Positions 16,262-19,110 of a stretch of DNA of 19,110 nucleotides are shown piece by piece (the first letter of the stretch is position 1; every line of letters begins with the position of its first letter). This DNA is from a bacterium Ga0077546. GTDB taxonomy: Bacteria; Cyanobacteriota; Vampirovibrionia; Obscuribacterales; Obscuribacteraceae. The notes below the pieces were generated by a model. The model was not told the origin of the DNA, made no database searches, and saw nothing but the letters and a program-made list of their open reading frames with translations. The translations under genes and the position numbers were made by a program. The stretch is from positions 1 through 19,110 of the forward strand of contig LNEX01000221.1 in NCBI GenBank assembly GCA_001464165.1, given 5' to 3'.

Positions 16262-17566
16262 ATGGCAATTGCTACAGATAGCAAAGACAATAAAGGATTC
16301 GGCAGCGCAGTGACGAATGAATGGGAAACCCCGGACTTCATAAATGCCCAGAAACGCCTTGACAAGGTTGCTCAGCATATGAAACTAGACAACAATGTTG
16401 TTGAACCAATGCGTCATCCTAAGCGTTCTTTGTCTGTGGTTGTTCCGGCGCGAATGGATGACGGTTCGGTGCGAACTTTCATGGGCTATCGCGTTCACCA
16501 TGACCTAGCTCTTGGGCCCGGTAAAGGTGGTTTGCGCTATCACTCTGAGGTAACTCTCGGTGAAGTGGCTTCGATGGCCATGCTCATGACTTGGAAATGC
16601 TCACTAATGAATCTGCCATTCGGCGGCGCTCATGGTGGCATAAGGATGGACCCAAACACTCTGTCTAAAGGTGAGCTTGAGCGAATTACCCGACGCTACA
16701 CTTCTGAAATCTTAGAGATGATTGGGCCGACCCAAGACATTGCTGGGCCTGACCTGAATACTGATGAACAGACCATGGCCTGGATCATGGACACTTATTC
16801 AGTCAACAAAGGTTTTACCGTTCCTTCTATTGTTACTGGCAAGCCCCAATATTTGGGTGGCTCACTCGGTGTTTTGCAGTCAACTGGTTATGGCGTGGCT
16901 CTGGCGGCTAGGCGGGCGGCCACCTTTGCCAAGCTCAAAGGTGATGCACCAGCTGTAGTTATTCAAGGCTTGGGTCATGTTGGTTCGTCAGTTGCGCGCA
17001 ATTTGAGCAAGGCCGGGTTCAAAATTGTGGGAGTATCGGACGCCTTTGGTGGTCTATCAAATGCTAAAGGCTTTGATGTCGAAGACCTCATGGCTTTCAT
17101 CGACAAGAATGGCGCCATGTATGAGTATCCTAATGCTGACAAAGTTAGCAATGAAGAGCTACTTGAGCTAGAGTGCGATATTCTGGCACCGTGCGCAGTG
17201 TCAAGTCAGATTCACGCCGGCAATGCTGATCGTCTCAAGTGTAAAGTTGTAGTGGAAGGTGCTAATTCGCCAACCACGCCAAATGCCGATGATGTCCTTG
17301 ATGGTAAGGGCGTAATTGTCATGCCAGATATCCTCGCAAATGCCGCCGGAGTGACTGTTGGTTACTTTGAATGGGTGCAAGGTTTGATGCGCTTGCTTTG
17401 GACAGAAGAAGAAGTCTACCAGCGCCTAGAAGGCCTGGTTAACAACGTTTGTACCAAAGTATTTGATGTTGCCGATGAGAAGAAATTGACTTTGCGCATG
17501 GCAGCCATGAGTATTGCCGTTGAGCGAATTGTTGAAGCTCGACGTCTCCGTGGACTTTATCCATAA
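16262..17566 (+). CDS. Glu/Leu/Phe/Val dehydrogenase homologue with altered catalytic site
   Basis: A 434-residue protein with full glutamate-dehydrogenase layout: N-terminal substrate domain and C-terminal NAD(P) Rossmann domain (QGLGHVGSS near 239). Compared by motif with clostridial GDH, the substrate lysines Lys88 (GPGKGGLRYH) and Lys112 (MTWKCSL) and the catalytic Asp164 (AGPDLNTDE) are kept. The catalytic lysine of the signature LPxGGxKGG is His124 (LPFGGAHGG, codon CAT). The serine that contacts the glutamate side chain (VSYFEW in relatives) is Gly367 (VGYFEW). In active relatives the reaction is oxidative deamination of an amino acid to a 2-oxo acid. Here the activity may be lost or changed. 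A good ribosome-binding site (GGGAG, 16253-16257) precedes ATG. The gene follows ftcD, whose product releases glutamate, and ends two bases from a convergent gene. Confidence 0.9.
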   Translation: MAIATDSKDNKGFGSAVTNEWETPDFINAQKRLDKVAQHMKLDNNVVEPMRHPKRSLSVVVPARMDDGSVRTFMGYRVHHDLALGPGKGGLRYHSEVTLGEVASMAMLMTWKCSLMNLPFGGAHGGIRMDPNTLSKGELERITRRYTSEILEMIGPTQDIAGPDLNTDEQTMAWIMDTYSVNKGFTVPSIVTGKPQYLGGSLGVLQSTGYGVALAARRAATFAKLKGDAPAVVIQGLGHVGSSVARNLSKAGFKIVGVSDAFGGLSNAKGFDVEDLMAFIDKNGAMYEYPNADKVSNEELLELECDILAPCAVSSQIHAGNADRLKCKVVVEGANSPTTPNADDVLDGKGVIVMPDILANAAGVTVGYFEWVQGLMRLLWTEEEVYQRLEGLVNNVCTKVFDVADEKKLTLRMAAMSIAVERIVEARRLRGLYP

Positions 17567-17568
17567 AT

Positions 17569-18669
17569 TTAGAGTTTTGGTGTCAGCTCAATAAATATAA
17601 GTTGAGGTCGACAGAGAAAGCGCATCCTTGGTGCGTAGCATCTTTCCATGCCCACACCTCGCGACAAAATTAGAGTCGTTCCTGGCTTGGTTTCGACTGC
17701 TTCTTGCTCTTTCGTGCCCTGGGCCCAATGGCGTGGCACTTGGCATAAAGTTATTGGCGGTCCAAATATGGGCAGTTGAACCTGGCCGCCATGGGTGTGT
17801 CCAGCAACCAGTAGATCAGCATCTGGTTTGGCCAGAGCAAAATCAGGGCCATGACCAATAACTATGTGATACTGCTTTGTTGCTGCAATTTTTACCGATT
17901 GATTGAAAGAATCGCTGAAGCTCAGGCCTGTAATTGCAAGCTCGCCTGTATTAATGGTCTTGCTGTCAGGCATAGCTGTTATCGGCAGGCCCTTAAATAT
18001 CGATGGCCAACCGTCTACTTCGACATTGCCTTGAACGGCAAAGACACCAAGCGGGGCTGAAAATCTAGTCTCCTTGAGAAGTTTGCTTAGTTGGCCTTGC
18101 CACTTAACTTGTTCGGGCCAAGTCAAACATTGAATATAGTCACCTGGTAAAAGAATCAAATCGGGCTTTTCTTGCATCACTCTCAGTACCGCAGCTCTTT
18201 CGTATTCACCTATCTGATCTGTCTGCAAGTCAGAGAGAACGGCTATTTTTATTGCTTTTGTAATTTTGCTGCTCGATAACTTGACCTTGGTTACCTCTAG
18301 CCAATGTGGTTCAACAATAAATGCATCAATCGATATTGCCACTACAAGTAGTGCCATGGCGAGTAGTGTGTTAGCCGTTTTGATCAGGTTGTTTTTTCTG
18401 GCTGCTGATTGTGCCATCGCTAAAAATATTGGGCCAGCAATGAAAACGCCCATAGCCAGTAGGTTTATAAGCTCAAATGGTTGGGCTGTGAGAAAAAATC
18501 CGAACAAAGCTGCGGCTACTATGCCTACGGCAAAATAAAAAATTGAAAATACATAGCGCCCAATATTCTTTCCGTCTTTGACAAAATCGTAGTGTAAAGC
18601 CAGCATGCACAGCAGAACGGTGGCCCAGAATACGAGAATGGCCGCCCAATGCTCTGAATGAAATTGCAA
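17569..18669 (-). CDS. membrane-anchored metallophosphoesterase (YkuE/YaeI-like) with degenerate motifs
   Basis: A 366-residue protein with four N-terminal hydrophobic helices (about 8-24, 37-60, 67-86, 98-115) followed by a calcineurin-like phosphoesterase domain. Relatives are two-metal phosphatases acting at the membrane. Recognisable motifs in order are SDLQT (Asp147, usually SDLH), PGDYIQ (Asp177), QGNVE (Asn215, usually GNHE), IGHGPD (His273) and AGHTHGGQ (His291, His293), plus the late LSRGVGMERCYAPRMRF typical of this subgroup. The His of DxH is Gln149 and the catalytic His of GNH is Val216. Most metal ligands remain, but activity is doubtful. The start is TTG at 18669 with GAG eight bases upstream; the first helix begins just after it, and the next ATG (residue 22) would cut that helix. 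Confidence 0.85.
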   Translation of the reverse strand: MQFHSEHWAAILVFWATVLLCMLALHYDFVKDGKNIGRYVFSIFYFAVGIVAAALFGFFLTAQPFELINLLAMGVFIAGPIFLAMAQSAARKNNLIKTANTLLAMALLVVAISIDAFIVEPHWLEVTKVKLSSSKITKAIKIAVLSDLQTDQIGEYERAAVLRVMQEKPDLILLPGDYIQCLTWPEQVKWQGQLSKLLKETRFSAPLGVFAVQGNVEVDGWPSIFKGLPITAMPDSKTINTGELAITGLSFSDSFNQSVKIAATKQYHIVIGHGPDFALAKPDADLLVAGHTHGGQVQLPIFGPPITLCQVPRHWAQGTKEQEAVETKPGTTLILSRGVGMERCYAPRMRFLCRPQLIFIELTPKL

Positions 18670-18704
18670 AATCTATCTCACTGTCTCTATAGCTAAAAAG
18701 ATGG

Positions 18705-19110
18705 CTAGATTGAAGCTAGCGTCAGTGAGCGGTGCACAGAAAAATTAGAGACATAAGGCTCAATATCTGATTCTTTGAGGATGCCTTTTTCTGTTACTAG
18801 CCCAGTAAGAAGATTGAAAGGCACTAGGTCAAACTGTTGGTTCAGCACAGCGACACCCTTTGGCGTGTTGTCCCAAACTTCAACACCTGGTCTTTCATGC
18901 TTTTCAAATTCAAAGAGACGTTCATCTGTGACAAACTTTTCGGTACCTGAAAGAGCATAAAGAGGCACGTTCAATTCGCGACAGGCTACAGCTAGCATCC
19001 AAGAACCGACTTTATTGACTACCCCTGGTCTGGCGATGCAGTCGCAACCCATGAAGGCCGCACTGCAATTGCCTAGCACGAGACCCATAGCGTTGTCGAA
19101 AGTATGAATT
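18705..19110 (-). CDS. eIF-2B alpha/beta/delta-like family protein, C-terminal part only
   Basis: The frame is open from the window end and gives the last 134 residues. AMGLVLGNCSAAFMGCDCIA, PGVVNKVGSWMLAVACRELN and VPLYALSGTEKF align by eye with the family blocks around VGADAI, NKIGTYxLA and PFYV.APxxKF. The fold is shared by eIF2B regulatory subunits, methylthioribose-1-phosphate isomerase (MtnA) and ribose-1,5-bisphosphate isomerase. The conserved Asp in GCD is present. The Arg that follows in MtnA (GADR) is Cys here, so MtnA is unlikely and the exact function is open. The family's usual GADA has become GCDC. The gene is 35 bases upstream of the metallophosphoesterase on the same strand. 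The start is outside the window. Confidence 0.75.
   Translation of the reverse strand, partial: IHTFDNAMGLVLGNCSAAFMGCDCIARPGVVNKVGSWMLAVACRELNVPLYALSGTEKFVTDERLFEFEKHERPGVEVWDNTPKGVAVLNQQFDLVPFNLLTGLVTEKGILKESDIEPYVSNFSVHRSLTLASI

Noticed and set aside
18705..19110. Methylthioribose-1-phosphate isomerase (mtnA)
   Set aside because: The Arg following GAD in MtnA is Cys here and the downstream motif differs. Only the broader eIF-2B-like family is supported.
1..19110. CRISPR array, insertion sequence, prophage or defence island
   Set aside because: No spaced repeats, terminal inverted repeats, transposase, integrase or phage structural genes were seen. The short repeats found are inside coding linkers or are a single tandem duplication.

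Overview
The window carries bacterial housekeeping and membrane genes, densely packed and mixed between strands, with no phage, transposase, CRISPR or other mobile signature. Several features point to the Cyanobacteriota, perhaps a non-photosynthetic member such as the Melainabacteria/Vampirovibrionia. The RuvB has the ERPRD variant of the family, which I recall from cyanobacterial RuvB, and a long N-terminal tail. The 7TM-HD protein has HQGT where HHGT is usual. Base composition is moderate, with frequent GTG or TTG start candidates. No 16S rRNA is present, so this placement is an inference of moderate confidence.

Layout. 1-2213 (minus): most of a 7TM-HD cyclic-di-AMP-phosphodiesterase-type membrane protein, cut by the window start. 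2336-3373 (plus): UDP-glucose 4-epimerase (galE), divergent from it. 3394-4554 (minus): a polyprenyl-phosphate-type family 2 glycosyltransferase. 4692-7942 (plus): ruvB, a YibE/F membrane protein whose start overlaps the ruvB stop, and cdsA. 8031-8120 (plus): tRNA-Ser(GCU), followed by a strong intrinsic terminator. 8139-8999 (minus): an unrecognised multi-pass membrane protein. 9216-10579 (minus): a metallo-beta-lactamase/beta-CASP ribonuclease-like gene split into two frames that meet at TAGTG. 10586-12361 (minus): an unrecognised 591-residue protein with a disordered, repeat-bearing middle, six bases upstream of the beta-CASP gene. 12434-13336 (minus): an EamA-type transporter. 13438-17566 (plus): an M50B-like membrane protease, a fused glutamate formiminotransferase/cyclodeaminase, and a Glu/Leu/Phe/Val-dehydrogenase homologue. 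17569-18669 (minus): a membrane-anchored metallophosphoesterase. 18705-19110 (minus): the 3' end of an eIF-2B-alpha-like protein. No gene-free stretch exceeds 300 bases.

Functional links. Envelope and lipid metabolism recurs (galE, glycosyltransferase, cdsA, YibE/F, M50B). The formiminotransferase/cyclodeaminase and dehydrogenase genes sit 83 bases apart and would fit a one-carbon/glutamate unit, since formiminotransferase releases glutamate and a glutamate dehydrogenase would deaminate it. However, the dehydrogenase lacks the family's catalytic lysine.

The most notable observations are altered active sites in recognisable enzymes. The dehydrogenase has His124 in place of the catalytic Lys and Gly367 in place of the substrate-binding Ser. 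The metallophosphoesterase lacks the His of both DxH and GNH. The split beta-CASP gene keeps every catalytic motif across two ORFs, with a plausible restart site between them. I did not find a clear new multi-gene system. The best candidate for unknown biology is the pair formed by the 591-residue protein and the split beta-CASP gene.
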